A stretch of DNA of 64,000 bases from assembly GCF_003100395.1 (NCBI RefSeq), contig NZ_CP029210.1:2976001-3040000 (forward strand). The letters run 5' to 3'. A model generated the notes under the pieces. It did no database searches. It had not been told where the DNA came from and saw nothing but the letters and a program-made list of their open reading frames with translations. Positions 1 to 8,836 of the stretch are shown here, in pieces. The translations under genes and the position numbers were made by a program. How positions within the stretch are numbered: the stretch's first letter is position 1; each line of letters begins with the position of its first letter. Source of the stretch: Aquabacterium olei. Lineage in GTDB: Bacteria > Pseudomonadota > Gammaproteobacteria > Burkholderiales > Burkholderiaceae_C.

Positions 1-219
1 ATACTCGTGCTTGCCCGGCGGAAACACGATGCGCCAGCGGCCCACCTCACAGGCCCAGATGCCGGCCGACAGGTCGCCCGCGGCCGGCTCGTACAGCGTC
101 CAGGTCTCGCGACGCGGGTTGCCCTGCTCCAGCCGGTCCGGCCGCGGATGGTCGATCGCACCGCCGCCCACCGGGGCGTCGAACCGGACGATGCCCGGCC
201 GATCTGCATGCTGCGTCAT
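1..219 (-). CDS. Cupin-domain protein, C-terminus cut off by the window edge
   Basis: Only the first 73 codons are present and the gene continues beyond base 1. The visible part ends in a segment like GIWACEVGRWRIVFPPGKHE, which resembles the first beta strands of the small single-domain cupins of the COG3450/DUF861 type, where the sequence normally continues into a 'EYC-LLEG' strand. The ATG at 219 lies 10 bp downstream of the orn stop codon on the same strand, so it is probably cotranscribed with orn. Substrate and metal ligands cannot be judged because the cupin histidines and glutamate would lie outside the window. The family call rests on a short motif. Confidence 0.6.
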   Translation of the reverse strand, partial: MTQHADRPGIVRFDAPVGGGAIDHPRPDRLEQGNPRRETWTLYEPAAGDLSAGIWACEVGRWRIVFPPGKHEY

Positions 220-229
220 CGGCCCGGCC

Positions 230-811
230 TCACTTCACCAGGAAATGCTCGCGGTAATAGGCCAGCTCGTCGATGGATTCGTGGATGTCGGCCAGCGCAG
301 TGTGCTTCTGCGCCTTCTTGAAGCCTTCGGCCAGGCCCGGCTTCCAGCGCTTGGCCAGTTCCTTCAGCGTGCTGACATCCAGGTTGCGGTAGTGGAAGAA
401 GGCTTCCAGCTTCGGCATGTAGTTCGCCAGAAAGCGACGGTCCTGGCAGATCGAGTTGCCGCACATCGGCGACTTGTTGGCCGGCACGTACTGCTTCAGG
501 AAGTCGATCACGGCCTGGGCGGCCTCATCTTCGCTCACGGTCGAGGCCTTGACGCGGTCGATCAGGCCGCTGCGGCCGTGCGTGCCCTTGTTCCAGTTGT
601 CCATCTTGTCGAGCACGGCGTCGCTCTGGTGCACGGCAAACACCGGCCCTTCCACGCGCACAGCCAGGTTGGCGTCGGTCACCACCACCGCGATTTCGAT
701 GATGCGGTCGCTCTCGGGCTTGAGGCCCGTCATCTCGAGGTCGATCCAGATCAGGTTCTGGTCGCTCTTGGCCAGGGTCACGGGGGTGTCGGGGGCGGTG
801 GTGTCGGTCAT
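230..811 (-). CDS. orn: Oligoribonuclease
   Basis: A 193-residue DEDDh 3'-5' exonuclease that degrades 2-5 nt RNA (including pGpG from cyclic-di-GMP turnover) to mononucleotides in the cytoplasm. The ExoI motif [11 protein letters not shown] is near residue 20, the segment with [13 protein letters not shown] carries ExoII, and [14 protein letters not shown] near the C-terminus is ExoIII with its histidine. Length matches the family once the ATG at 811 is used; the frame stays open upstream, but the extra 55 residues resemble no Orn and overlap the divergent protease gene. Orn diverges from that protease gene across 88 bp. Confidence 0.95.
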   Translation of the reverse strand: MTDTTAPDTPVTLAKSDQNLIWIDLEMTGLKPESDRIIEIAVVVTDANLAVRVEGPVFAVHQSDAVLDKMDNWNKGTHGRSGLIDRVKASTVSEDEAAQAVIDFLKQYVPANKSPMCGNSICQDRRFLANYMPKLEAFFHYRNLDVSTLKELAKRWKPGLAEGFKKAQKHTALADIHESIDELAYYREHFLVK

Positions 812-887
812 GTCGGCAGAGGTCAAAACAGGCGCTGGCGTCACGGTCTTGTGCACGCCAGCCCGGCAGCCGATTGTGCGGCAAACG

Positions 888-893
888 TACACT
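888..893 (+). promoter_or_regulatory. -10-like TACACT just upstream of the M48 protease start
   Basis: TACACT ends 6 nt before the ATG at 900, so transcription would start on or next to the start codon and the mRNA would be leaderless or nearly so. No good -35 hexamer lies at the usual spacing. Read by eye only. Confidence 0.35.
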
Positions 894-899
894 CCCGAC

Positions 900-2201
900 A
901 TGCCATCCAGCACCGTCACCCTGCTTTTTGCCTTTTTCGTCGCGGCCTCCGTGCTCGTGAAGCTCTGGCTCGACACCCGCCAGGCCCGCCACGTCGCACG
1001 CCACCGCGCCGCTGTGCCACCCGCGTTTGCCGACGAGGTGACGCTGCGCAGCCACCAGCGCGCCGCCGACTACACGCTCGACAAGTTGCGTTTCGGCCTG
1101 GTGAACACCGTCGTGACCACCGCCGTGCTGCTCGGCTGGACGCTGCTGGGCGGCCTCGACGTGCTGAACCACGCGGTGCGCGATCTGGTCTTCCCCCGCT
1201 GGGGCGGCCTGGCCTACCAGCTTGTGCTGCTCGGCGCCTTCAGTGCCATCGGGGCCCTCATCGAGATGCCGCTCGAAGCGTGGCACACCTTCCGCATCGA
1301 GCAGCGCCACGGCTTCAACCGCATGGGCTTCGGCATGTGGGTGGGCGATCACATCAAGCAGGCGCTTGTTGGTGTCGTGATCGGTGCCCCGATTGCCGCC
1401 CTCATCCTGTGGCTGATGGGCGCGGCTGGCAACACCTGGTGGCTGTGGGCCTGGGCGGCCTGGGTGTCGTTCAGCCTGCTGCTGATGGTGGTCTTTCCGA
1501 TCTTCATCGCACCGCTGTTCAACAAGTTCGAGCCGCTGCAGGACGACGGCCTGGCCCAGCGCGTGACCGGCCTGATGCAACGCTGTGGGTTCAAGGCCAA
1601 GGGCTTTTTCGTGATGGACGGCAGCCGCCGCTCTGCGCACGCCAACGCCTACTTCACCGGGCTGGGGTCGTCCAAGCGTGTGGTGTTCTTCGACACCTTG
1701 CTGTCCAAGCTCTCGCATGGCGAGGTCGAGGCCGTGCTGGCGCACGAACTGGGGCACTTCAAGCACAAACACGTGCTCAAGCGCATGATCATGATGTTCG
1801 TGATGAGCCTGATCGGCTTTGCGCTGCTGGGCTGGCTCTCGCGCCAGATGGCCTTCTACACCGGCCTGGGCGCCTCGCCCAACCTGGGCGCGCCGAACGA
1901 TGCGCTGGCCCTGCTGCTGTTCATGCTCGCGTTGCCGCCCGTGATGTTCTTCGTCGCGCCGGTGTTCTCGGCCTTCTCGCGCCGTGACGAGTACCAGGCC
2001 GACGCCTATGCCTGTGCGCAGGCCAGCGGCACCGACCTGGCCAACGCCCTGATCAAGCTCTACAAGGACAACTCGTCCACCCTCACGCCCGACCCGGTGT
2101 ACGTGCGCTTCCACTACTCGCACCCGCCCGCCTCCGAGCGCCTGGCCGCCATGGGCGCCCTCGCCCACACGCCGCCGCACGGCGCGGCCCAACCGGCATG
2201 A
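900..2201 (+). CDS. M48 family (Ste24/CAAX-type) integral membrane zinc metalloprotease
   Basis: A 433-residue membrane endopeptidase. A hydrophobic N-terminal helix (about residues 3-20) is followed by several more membrane segments, then the zinc-binding motif [12 protein letters not shown], with the third ligand in the downstream [12 protein letters not shown] segment. The layout is that of Ste24p/type I CAAX proteases rather than short HtpX. In bacteria such proteins are thought to handle membrane-protein quality control; the substrate here is unknown. The ATG at 900 is chosen because it begins the conserved hydrophobic helix. The stop overlaps the next gene by 4 nt (ATGA), indicating translational coupling. 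Confidence 0.9.
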   Translation: MPSSTVTLLFAFFVAASVLVKLWLDTRQARHVARHRAAVPPAFADEVTLRSHQRAADYTLDKLRFGLVNTVVTTAVLLGWTLLGGLDVLNHAVRDLVFPRWGGLAYQLVLLGAFSAIGALIEMPLEAWHTFRIEQRHGFNRMGFGMWVGDHIKQALVGVVIGAPIAALILWLMGAAGNTWWLWAWAAWVSFSLLLMVVFPIFIAPLFNKFEPLQDDGLAQRVTGLMQRCGFKAKGFFVMDGSRRSAHANAYFTGLGSSKRVVFFDTLLSKLSHGEVEAVLAHELGHFKHKHVLKRMIMMFVMSLIGFALLGWLSRQMAFYTGLGASPNLGAPNDALALLLFMLALPPVMFFVAPVFSAFSRRDEYQADAYACAQASGTDLANALIKLYKDNSSTLTPDPVYVRFHYSHPPASERLAAMGALAHTPPHGAAQPA

Positions 2202-2545
2202 GCGCGGTGAGCCCCCTTCCACTGCACCAGCAGCGTTGTGAGCCGCGCGCCGGCTCGCCGCTGTCCGTGGCCGGCCAGCACGCCATGCTCGGCCAGATCC
2301 CCGGCTGGCAGGTCGATGCCAGCGTGCCCGGCGGCGCGCTGCAGCGCACCTACAGCTTCCCCGACTTCCACCGCACCATGGCCTTCGTGAACGCCGTGGC
2401 CTGGATTGCCCACGAACAGGATCACCACCCCGACATGGCCGTGTCCTTCAACCGCTGCACGCTGCGCTGGTCGACCCATTCGGTCGGCGGCGTCTCGCTC
2501 AACGACTTCATCTGCGCTGCCCGCGTGGATGCGCTCGGCGCATGA
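2198..2545 (+). CDS. 4a-hydroxytetrahydrobiopterin (pterin-4-alpha-carbinolamine) dehydratase
   Basis: A 115-residue PCD/DCoH family protein. It dehydrates the 4a-hydroxypterin made by aromatic amino acid hydroxylases, regenerating the cofactor. The family signature is clear: an EQDHHPD core followed by WSTHSVGGVSLNDF, and the N-terminal GWQV strand. It has a somewhat extended N-terminus (about 20 residues before the usual start). It lies between the M48 protease and rsgA with 4 nt overlaps on both sides. No phenylalanine hydroxylase is visible in the window, so a pterin-recycling role is inferred from family only. Confidence 0.9.
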   Translation: MSAVSPLPLHQQRCEPRAGSPLSVAGQHAMLGQIPGWQVDASVPGGALQRTYSFPDFHRTMAFVNAVAWIAHEQDHHPDMAVSFNRCTLRWSTHSVGGVSLNDFICAARVDALGA

Positions 2546-3510
2546 AGCGGGGTCACCCGCCCGCCCCGCAGGGCCGCAAGGGACGCCCGGCCCGCGAAGC
2601 CGACACCTCGGGCTGCACCAGCGGCCTGGTCGTTTCCACGCACGGCCGCCACGTGGTCGTCGAGCCCGAGGAGGGCCCGCGCCTGATCTGCCACCCCCGC
2701 GGCAAGAAGAGCGAAGCGGTGGTGGGTGACCGGGTGCTGTGGCAACACACACTCGATGGCGGCGATGAAGGGGTGATCGTGCAGGTCGAGCCGCGCCGCA
2801 GCCTGCTGTGGCGCCAGGACGAATGGCGCAGCAAGTCGTTTGCCGCCAACCTCGACCAGTTGCTGATGTGGATCGCGGTCGAGCCCGTGTTCAGCGAAGC
2901 GCAGCTCACGCGCGCCCTGATCGCCGCCGAATCGGCCGACATCCCGCCGACCATCGTGCTCAACAAGATCGACCTGCCCGGTGCCGACGCTGCCCGCGCC
3001 CGCCTGGCGCCCTACCGCGCCATGGGTTACCGGGTGGTCGAGCTCTCGCTGAAGGCCGACACCGAAGGCGCCCGGGCGCAGATGGCCCCGCTGCTCGACG
3101 GCAAGGCGACGCTGGTGCTGGGTCCCTCGGGCGCCGGCAAGAGCACGCTCATCAACACCCTGCTGCCCGAGGCGCGGGCCGAGGTCGGCGAGATCTCGCA
3201 GGCGCTGAACTCCGGTCGCCACACCACCACCACCAGCCTTTGGTACTGGATGGACAAGGCCGCCGGCACCGCCGTCATCGACTCGCCCGGCTTTCAGGAG
3301 TTCGGCCTGCATCACATCCCGCCCACCGATCTGGCGCGCTGGATGCCCGACATCGGCAAGCACGTGGCCGACTGTCGCTTCCACAACTGCACGCACCGGC
3401 AGGAGCCGGGCTGCGCCGTGCGCGCCGCCGTCGAGCGCGGTGAGATCAGCCCGATCCGCCTGAGCCTGTTCAACGACCTGTTCGAGGAGCTGAGCCAGCC
3501 CCGCTGGTGA
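2542..3510 (+). CDS. rsgA: Ribosome small subunit biogenesis GTPase RsgA
   Basis: A 322-residue circularly permuted GTPase that checks late 30S maturation and helps release RbfA. An N-terminal OB-fold (SGLVVSTHGRHVVV, about residues 30-110) is followed by G-motifs in permuted order: NKID near residue 136, then the P-loop GPSGAGKSTL near residue 195, then DSPGF. The C-terminal zinc-finger knuckle has CRFHNCTHRQEPGC. All expected parts are present. Translationally coupled to the preceding gene (ATGA overlap). Confidence 0.96.
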   Translation: MKRGHPPAPQGRKGRPAREADTSGCTSGLVVSTHGRHVVVEPEEGPRLICHPRGKKSEAVVGDRVLWQHTLDGGDEGVIVQVEPRRSLLWRQDEWRSKSFAANLDQLLMWIAVEPVFSEAQLTRALIAAESADIPPTIVLNKIDLPGADAARARLAPYRAMGYRVVELSLKADTEGARAQMAPLLDGKATLVLGPSGAGKSTLINTLLPEARAEVGEISQALNSGRHTTTTSLWYWMDKAAGTAVIDSPGFQEFGLHHIPPTDLARWMPDIGKHVADCRFHNCTHRQEPGCAVRAAVERGEISPIRLSLFNDLFEELSQPRW

Positions 3511-3523
3511 GGCCTGCTGCCCC

Positions 3524-3787
3524 ATGACCGACCGCCTTGCCGCCCTGCCCGCCTCCCTGACCGCCTTCGGCGCCGGCCAACTGCCCCTTTCCGCGCTGAC
3601 TCAGCAATGGCGTGAGGCCGCCCGGGCGCATGAGCCGGCACTGCCGCCGCGCTACCTCGAGGTGCTCGAACGGGTGTTGTCCCAGCTGGAAAGCGCCGCG
3701 CTGTTCACGGAAGAGAGCTGCTCGTTCAGCCAGGGTGACATGGTGGCGGCGCTGGGCGACTGGCTGGCGCGCGCCCGTGCGCTGTGA
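3524..3787 (+). CDS. Small conserved-looking protein of unknown function
   Basis: An 87-residue acidic soluble protein with no signal peptide or membrane segment and no motif I recognise. It is rich in Leu/Ala and predicted helical. It begins 13 bp after the rsgA stop on the same strand and uses codons typical of its neighbours, so it is probably a real last gene of the rsgA operon. No function is proposed. Confidence 0.65.
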   Translation: MTDRLAALPASLTAFGAGQLPLSALTQQWREAARAHEPALPPRYLEVLERVLSQLESAALFTEESCSFSQGDMVAALGDWLARARAL

Positions 3788-3885
3788 CGACAGGAAGGTG
3801 ACAAGGTCAGGCTGACGCGCGCCGGCTCGCCGCACAGGGTCAGCCCCGCAAGACCGGCGCGCCGCATACCGGACCGGCCGGCTGC

Positions 3886-4884
3886 TCAGCCGATCAGGTT
3901 GGCCAGCGACAGCAGCGCCAGCAGCAGCATCCACAGCACGACCGAGCGCCACACCAGGCCCACCACGCTGCGCAGGTGCGCCATTTCGGGCGGTGCGCCG
4001 GTGGTGCTGCCTTCGGCGTCGATCACGTCCGGCGAATCGCCGCTGACCACGGTGCGGCTGACGTCGCCGAAGGCGCGGCCGGTGGCCGGTGCCACCTGCC
4101 CGCCCAGGCGCACGCCAATGGCCCCGGATGCCGCCGACAGGATGGTGCCTTCGTTCGGGTGAGCCCAGAGCACCGCATGGCGGCGCCACGCGTCGATCGC
4201 GTCCTCGAAGTTGCCCACCACCGCAAAGCCAAATGCCGTCAGGCGCGCGGGCACGTGGTCGATGAGCGCGAACATCGTCTGCGACAGGGCCATCAGGCGG
4301 TCATGCGTCGGCTGGCCGGTCACGCGGCTCTTGTACGACCAGTAGCGGCCGGCAAACTCGGCCATGCGGTAGAGCACCGCGCCCGCCGGGCCCAGGCCAA
4401 AGGTGGAGAGCGCCACGAACCAGAAGAACACGCCGAACACGTGGCGGTGCGCCGCCAGCAGCGAGAACTCGATGACATGGCGCAGGATCTCGGTGCGCGG
4501 CAGGTCGCTCGCATCGACGTTCTGCCAGTGGGCGAGCAGTTCGCGGGCGCGCTCTTCACGACCCTGTTCGAGCGCATCGCGGATGTCGGTGTAATGGTGG
4601 CTGAACTGCCGGAAGCCCAGCGTCAGGTACAGCACGGCCACGTCGAACGCCAGCGCAAGCAGGGTGCTGTAGCGGTTGACGAAGACGTACAGGATGGCCA
4701 CCAGCGCCGCCGACGCCACCACGGTGATCCCCCAGACCACGCGCGCATGCACCTCGGCCCCCGCATCGAAATTGCGCCCGACCCAGCGCACCCAGGCCGT
4801 CAGGCCGTGGTGAATGGGGTTGAGGTTCGAGAGGGGTTTGAGCTGTTCGGCGAGCAGGGCGAACAGCACGGCAAAAAAGCTCAT
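3886..4884 (-). CDS. CobD/CbiB-family membrane protein
   Basis: A 332-residue polytopic membrane protein. The N-terminal segment LFALLAEQLKPL, central stretches such as FRQFSHHYTDIRDALEQG and a C-terminal hydrophobic helix match proteins annotated as CobD/CbiB family, whose classical members make adenosylcobinamide from cobyric acid. No other cobalamin gene lies nearby, and the sequence is a divergent branch, so biosynthetic activity is uncertain. It is separated by 58 bp from the CoA pyrophosphatase gene that precedes it on the same strand. Confidence 0.75.
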   Translation of the reverse strand: MSFFAVLFALLAEQLKPLSNLNPIHHGLTAWVRWVGRNFDAGAEVHARVVWGITVVASAALVAILYVFVNRYSTLLALAFDVAVLYLTLGFRQFSHHYTDIRDALEQGREERARELLAHWQNVDASDLPRTEILRHVIEFSLLAAHRHVFGVFFWFVALSTFGLGPAGAVLYRMAEFAGRYWSYKSRVTGQPTHDRLMALSQTMFALIDHVPARLTAFGFAVVGNFEDAIDAWRRHAVLWAHPNEGTILSAASGAIGVRLGGQVAPATGRAFGDVSRTVVSGDSPDVIDAEGSTTGAPPEMAHLRSVVGLVWRSVVLWMLLLALLSLANLIG

Positions 4885-4942
4885 GGCTCAGGATCATAGC
4901 GGGGCCCACCGGCCCCCTGGTGACAGAAAAGAACACGCCGCA

Positions 4943-5659
4943 TCACGCGGAAAGGAAGCGGTATAAATTTCGCAACATCGCGGCGGTGGCACCCCAGATG
5001 AAATACTCGCGATCGGACTCGGCGCCGGGCCGCCACGGCATCGAGAAGAACTCGATGCGCGGGTTGTCGCGCCCCATTTCGATGGCCGGCACGCCGAAGG
5101 CCCGCCGCTGGTGATGGCGCGGATCCATCAGGAAGGACAGCGGCACCTCGAAGGCCTCGGCCACCTCGCTCGGATCGGGCTGCAGCGCCAGCATCGGCGT
5201 CTCGTGCGGCTGGGGCGCAATCAGGCCCACCACCGGCGTCACGATGAAGCCGGTGCCCGTGGTGTAGCGCGGCATCTGGCCCAGCACGTGCACGCGCTCG
5301 GGCGGCAGGCCCACCTCCTCGTGGGCCTCGCGCAAGGCGGTCGCCACCGGGTCCGGGTCACCGGGCTCACTGCGCCCACCCGGGAAGCTGATCTGGCCCG
5401 CGTGCTTGCGCAGCGTGGCCGTGCGTTGGGTCAGCAGCACGGCGGGCTCGGGGCGCATCACGATGGGCACCAGCACCGCCGCATGAACCGGATCGGGCGG
5501 ACTGGCCCAGCGCTCGATCGAGATGTCGGGCTGCCACACGGGCGGCGACAGAAAGCGCTCGACCAGCGCCTGCTGCGAGAAGCGTTGCGGGTCGACCGGC
5601 GGGAGATGGTGATCGTGACCGAGCAGTTCGGCGACGCGGGGGTCGATGGAAACGGTCAT
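4943..5659 (-). CDS. CoA pyrophosphatase (NUDIX hydrolase)
   Basis: A 238-residue NUDIX hydrolase predicted to cleave CoA or acyl-CoA into 4'-phosphopantetheine and 3',5'-ADP. The upstream CoA-specific block VLLTQRTATLRKHAG, then FPGGR, precedes the Nudix box with ALREAHEEVGL, at about residues 95-130. The ATG at 5659 gives a normal length; the open frame extends upstream through the rplS terminator and is not used. It lies downstream of the ribosomal protein operon but is separated from it by a strong hairpin. Confidence 0.92.
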   Translation of the reverse strand: MTVSIDPRVAELLGHDHHLPPVDPQRFSQQALVERFLSPPVWQPDISIERWASPPDPVHAAVLVPIVMRPEPAVLLTQRTATLRKHAGQISFPGGRSEPGDPDPVATALREAHEEVGLPPERVHVLGQMPRYTTGTGFIVTPVVGLIAPQPHETPMLALQPDPSEVAEAFEVPLSFLMDPRHHQRRAFGVPAIEMGRDNPRIEFFSMPWRPGAESDREYFIWGATAAMLRNLYRFLSA

Positions 5660-5674
5660 GGCATGCACCATAGC

Positions 5675-5709
5675 AAAAGCCGCCTGGGCTTGCGCAGCAG
5701 GCGGCTTTT
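5675..5709 (-). terminator. Rho-independent terminator of the rpsP-rimM-trmD-rplS operon
   Basis: A 12-bp perfect stem (AAAAGCCGCCTG with CAGGCGGCTTTT) and an 11-nt loop lie between rplS and the CoA pyrophosphatase gene. On the minus strand the stem ends in TTTTG. The flanking A and T runs make it potentially bidirectional. Confidence 0.85.
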
Positions 5710-5814
5710 GATGTCTTCGAGACGCTTTTGACGTGGCCCCTGGGGGCCCACGTCGGAAACTCGCTTGCTTTGCGTTGCAAAGCACCGTGACCCATGGCCA
5801 CGGCTGAGCCATGC

Positions 5815-6171
5815 TCAGGCGAGCTTCTCCTTGATTCGAGCCGACTTGCCCGAACGCTGGCGGAGGTAGTACAGCTTGGCGCGGCGGACGTCACCGCGGC
5901 GCTTGACTTCGATCGACGCGATCAGCGGGCTGTACAGCTGGAACGTACGCTCGACGCCTTCGCCGCTGGAGATCTTGCGGACGATGAAGCTGGAGTTCAG
6001 GCCGCGGTTGCGCTTGGCGATCACGACGCCTTCGTAGGCCTGCACACGCTTGCGGGTGCCTTCAACCACGTTCACGTTCACGATCACGGTGTCGCCAGGG
6101 GCGAACGACGGGATGGTCTTGTTCAGACGAGCGATTTCTTCTTGCTCGAGCTGTTGGATGATGTTGGACAT
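5815..6171 (-). CDS. rplS: 50S ribosomal protein L19
   Basis: A 118-residue ribosomal protein at the 30S-50S interface. The sequence runs [13 protein letters not shown] to IKEKLA, with the typical [11 protein letters not shown] and [16 protein letters not shown] blocks. The ATG at 6171 is the start; a TTG one codon upstream is not needed. It is the last gene of the rpsP-rimM-trmD-rplS operon, with a 106-bp gap after trmD that may carry its own promoter. Confidence 0.98.
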   Translation of the reverse strand: MSNIIQQLEQEEIARLNKTIPSFAPGDTVIVNVNVVEGTRKRVQAYEGVVIAKRNRGLNSSFIVRKISSGEGVERTFQLYSPLIASIEVKRRGDVRRAKLYYLRQRSGKSARIKEKLA

Positions 6172-6277
6172 CAAGGGCTCCTAGGGTGATCTTGCCCGCG
6201 CCAGGTTGGATGTCGAAGACCCCTCGGGATGAGGCGCCCCCGCAATGAAGCCGGGTAGAGGATCGGAAAACCGCAGA

Positions 6278-7066
6278 TTATAGCGTCAGTCCGCGCAGAA
6301 AGTCTTCATCTTTCTTCGACAACTCGCCACGTTCGCGCGCTGCAGCGATCAACTCGGGGCGGCGACGCAACGTGATCGCGAGCTGCTGCTCACGGCGCCA
6401 GCGCGCAATGTGGGCGTGGTGCCCCGACAGCAGCACCGGTGGCACGCCCTGCTCGATCGGCTCACCGCCTTCACGCGCAGGCAGCGGCAGCACCTCGGGG
6501 CGGCTGTAGTGCGGGCAATCCAGCAAGCCGTCCGAGAAGCTGTCCTGCTGGTGCGAGGCGGCATCGTGCAGCACACCGGGTTGCAGGCGCGCCACCGCAT
6601 CCATGAGCGTCAGCGCGGGCAACTCGCCGCCCGACAGCACGTAGTCGCCCAGGCTGATTTCCTCGTCGACGTGTGCGTCGATGAAACGCTGGTCGATGCC
6701 TTCGTAGCGGCCGCACAGCAGCACGGCGCCCGGCGAGGCCGCCAGCGCTTCGACGCGTTGCTGCGTGAGCGGGCGGCCCGCGGGGCTGAACAGCACAACG
6801 GGCAGCCTGGCGCCGCCGTCGGCCGCCTGCGAGGCGCGGATGGCAGCCAGGCAGCGCACCAACGGCTCGACCAGCATGACCATGCCGGGGCCACCCCCGA
6901 AAGGCCGGTCGTCGACACGGCGGTACACCCCCTCTGCATGGTCGCGCAGCGGCCACAGGCGCACGTCCACCGCCCGCGTCTCGAAGGCGCGACGGGTCAC
7001 GCCCACGCTCTGAAACGGGGCGAACAACTCGGGAAACAGGGTGATGACGTCGAAGCGCACGGCCAT
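6278..7066 (-). CDS. trmD: tRNA (guanine37-N1)-methyltransferase
   Basis: A 262-residue SPOUT enzyme that methylates G37 of tRNAs and prevents +1 frameshifting. N-terminal RFDVITLFPELF, then the RPFGGGPGMVM segment, the knot core LLCGRYEGIDQRF and EISLGDYVLSGGELPAL are all present. The ATG at 7066 is chosen because the conserved N-terminus begins there; upstream codons are unrelated. It sits 13 bp after rimM. Confidence 0.97.
   Translation of the reverse strand: MAVRFDVITLFPELFAPFQSVGVTRRAFETRAVDVRLWPLRDHAEGVYRRVDDRPFGGGPGMVMLVEPLVRCLAAIRASQAADGGARLPVVLFSPAGRPLTQQRVEALAASPGAVLLCGRYEGIDQRFIDAHVDEEISLGDYVLSGGELPALTLMDAVARLQPGVLHDAASHQQDSFSDGLLDCPHYSRPEVLPLPAREGGEPIEQGVPPVLLSGHHAHIARWRREQQLAITLRRRPELIAAARERGELSKKDEDFLRGLTL
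6279..6284 (-). promoter_or_regulatory. Possible -10 (TATAAT on the minus strand) for rplS
   Basis: The minus strand reads TATAAT, overlapping the end of trmD and about 107 nt before the rplS start. The surrounding sequence (AAAACCGC, one base, GATTATAG on the plus strand) recurs at 8215-8230 upstream of rpsP. No convincing -35 is seen, so the call is tentative. Confidence 0.35.
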
Positions 7067-7079
7067 GTGCCGCCCCGCG

Positions 7080-7736
7080 TCAGTAGTCGAGGCCCCAGTC
7101 GGCCACGATGCGTTTGTCGGCCAGGCTGACACTGTCGATGTAGGCCGACACAAAGGGAATCAGACGCTCGGCCGGCGCACCTTCAGCTGGCGCATCGACG
7201 GTGCAGCGCAGCACGCAATGCGGACCGGTGTCGAGCAGGTCGGCCACCTTGCCCAGGTGCTGGCCTTCACGGTTGACGACGTCCAGACCGATCAGGTCGA
7301 TCCAGTAGAACTCGTCTTCGTCGGGCGTGGGGAAGGCCGAGCGCGACACGAAGACGCGCGCGCCCTTCAAGGCTTCGGCGTCGTTGCGGTCTTCCAGGCC
7401 CTCGGCGGTCACGACGACCACGTCGCCCTGCTCACGGGCCTGCTTGACCTGCAGGAAGCGTGGCGCGCTGAGGCGGGCCGGGGCAGCGGGCTCGGCACCC
7501 GCGGAGGCCGTCCGACGTGCTGCCGGACGCGCCACGGCGCCCGGAGCCGCTTCGGCCGGGCGCAGAAACCATTTCTTGGTGCAGAAGAGCGCCTGAGGAT
7601 CGGTCGAGAACGGCAGCACCTTGATGCCGCCCTTCACGCCCCAGGCGTCCAGCACGCGCCCCACCTCCACCGCGTCATCGGGCCAGACGACGCCGTCTTC
7701 CAGCACGAGGGGGGAGGCTGTGGCGCGGTCGTTCAT
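7080..7736 (-). CDS. rimM: 16S rRNA processing protein RimM, with an inserted Ala/Pro linker
   Basis: A 218-residue assembly factor that binds S19 and the 30S head. The N-terminal RimM barrel (VEVGRVLDAWGVKGGIKV) and C-terminal PRC-barrel-like domain (DEFYWIDLIGLDVVN) are clear. Between about residues 61 and 92 is an Ala/Pro/Arg-rich, low-complexity insertion absent from compact RimM proteins such as the E. coli one (about 180 residues), which accounts for the extra length. It is in the classical operon between rpsP and trmD. Confidence 0.95.
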   Translation of the reverse strand: MNDRATASPLVLEDGVVWPDDAVEVGRVLDAWGVKGGIKVLPFSTDPQALFCTKKWFLRPAEAAPGAVARPAARRTASAGAEPAAPARLSAPRFLQVKQAREQGDVVVVTAEGLEDRNDAEALKGARVFVSRSAFPTPDEDEFYWIDLIGLDVVNREGQHLGKVADLLDTGPHCVLRCTVDAPAEGAPAERLIPFVSAYIDSVSLADKRIVADWGLDY

Positions 7737-7751
7737 GCGAAACGCAGAACC

Positions 7752-8009
7752 TTAGGCAGCAGCGGCCTGGGTCTTGGCCTGGCGCAGCAGGCGACCCACG
7801 GTCTCCGAAACCTGGGCACCGTTGTTCACCCAGTGCTCGACGCGGTCGAAAGCGACGCGCAGCGACTCGGCATTGCCCGAAGCCACGGGGTTGTAGAAAC
7901 CCACGCGCTCGAGGAAGCGGCCGTCACGGCGGTTGCGCGAATCAGCGGCAACGATGTTGAAGAAAGGGCGCTTCTTGGAGCCGCCACGTGCGAGTCGAAT
8001 CACGACCAT
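7752..8009 (-). CDS. rpsP: 30S ribosomal protein S16
   Basis: An 85-residue protein beginning [17 protein letters not shown], with [12 protein letters not shown] as in the family. The ATG at 8009 is used; the 16 upstream codons in frame are leader sequence. It is the first gene of the operon with rimM 15 bp downstream. Confidence 0.98.
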   Translation of the reverse strand: MVVIRLARGGSKKRPFFNIVAADSRNRRDGRFLERVGFYNPVASGNAESLRVAFDRVEHWVNNGAQVSETVGRLLRQAKTQAAAA

Positions 8010-8222
8010 GATGTGTCCTTCAGATTGGTTTGGGCGACCGGCCCGCCCGGGAGACACTCGGGGTAGACCAGCCAGGGTTCGCGCAGGCGTCTGGTTTCAT
8101 CCGACCTGCCCGCACCATTTTTTTTGATTCGGCGCCGATTAGATACGCGCCACGCACTTCCCTGTTCGAACCCGGGATCGGGCGCTCAAGGAAAGCCCGC
8201 AGCTCGGGCCAGAAAACCGCGG

Positions 8223-8253
8223 ATTATAGTCTCCCGAAACCGCTTTGTGTGAA
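8223..8253 (-). promoter_or_regulatory. Likely promoter of the rpsP operon
   Basis: On the minus strand a perfect TATAAT (plus-strand 8223-8228) lies 19 bp from TTCACA (plus-strand 8248-8253). The spacer is slightly long. It would give a leader of about 205 nt before rpsP. The divergent TM2-protein gene starts at 8260, so its own promoter would overlap this region. Confidence 0.5.
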
Positions 8254-8259
8254 CACACC

Positions 8260-8727
8260 ATGCAAGTCGCGCCGACACCCGCCAAATCGAAGACGCTCGC
8301 GACCTGGCTGGCCTTCCTGGTCGGCACCCTGGGCCTGCACCGCTTCTACCTGCACGGCCTGCGCGACCGGCTGGGCTGGGCGCTGCCGGTGCTGACACTG
8401 ATCGGCCTGGCCGGCCTGCGCCGGGTGGAGCAATACGGTCAGGACGACGTCCTCTCGTGGCTGCTGCTGCCGGTGCTCGGCTTCACGGTGGCCGGCACCA
8501 TGCTGCAGGCCATTCTTTACGGGCTGACGCCGGACGCCCGCTGGCACGCGCGGCACAACCCCGACCTGACCGACCCCGCCGCAGCCCCGCACAGCGGCTG
8601 GGCTGCTGTCATTGCCGTGATACTGGCCCTGATGGTGGGCGCCACGGTGTTGATGGCCACCATCGCGTTCTCGGGCCAGCGCTACTTCGAATACCAGGTC
8701 GAAGAGGCCCGCAAGATCAGCCAGTGA
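8260..8727 (+). CDS. TM2 domain-containing membrane protein
   Basis: A 155-residue protein. Residues about 10-35 carry the TM2 signature (ATWLAFLVGTLGLHRFYLHG, where a helix is followed by G-x-HRFYLG-type residues), then three further hydrophobic segments. TM2 proteins are small inner-membrane proteins of unknown biochemical role. The ATG at 8260 directly precedes the conserved part. It diverges from rpsP and is followed 109 bp later by the PurM-like gene. Confidence 0.85.
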   Translation: MQVAPTPAKSKTLATWLAFLVGTLGLHRFYLHGLRDRLGWALPVLTLIGLAGLRRVEQYGQDDVLSWLLLPVLGFTVAGTMLQAILYGLTPDARWHARHNPDLTDPAAAPHSGWAAVIAVILALMVGATVLMATIAFSGQRYFEYQVEEARKISQ

Positions 8728-8836
8728 CGGCCGGGCGCGCCACGCGGGCTCCGGGTGCCGGATAATCCCGCCTTTGCGCATCGCCGTCCGGCCTCGTCTC
8801 ACCCCGGATGGGCCTCAACCGATTTCCCCGACCGCC

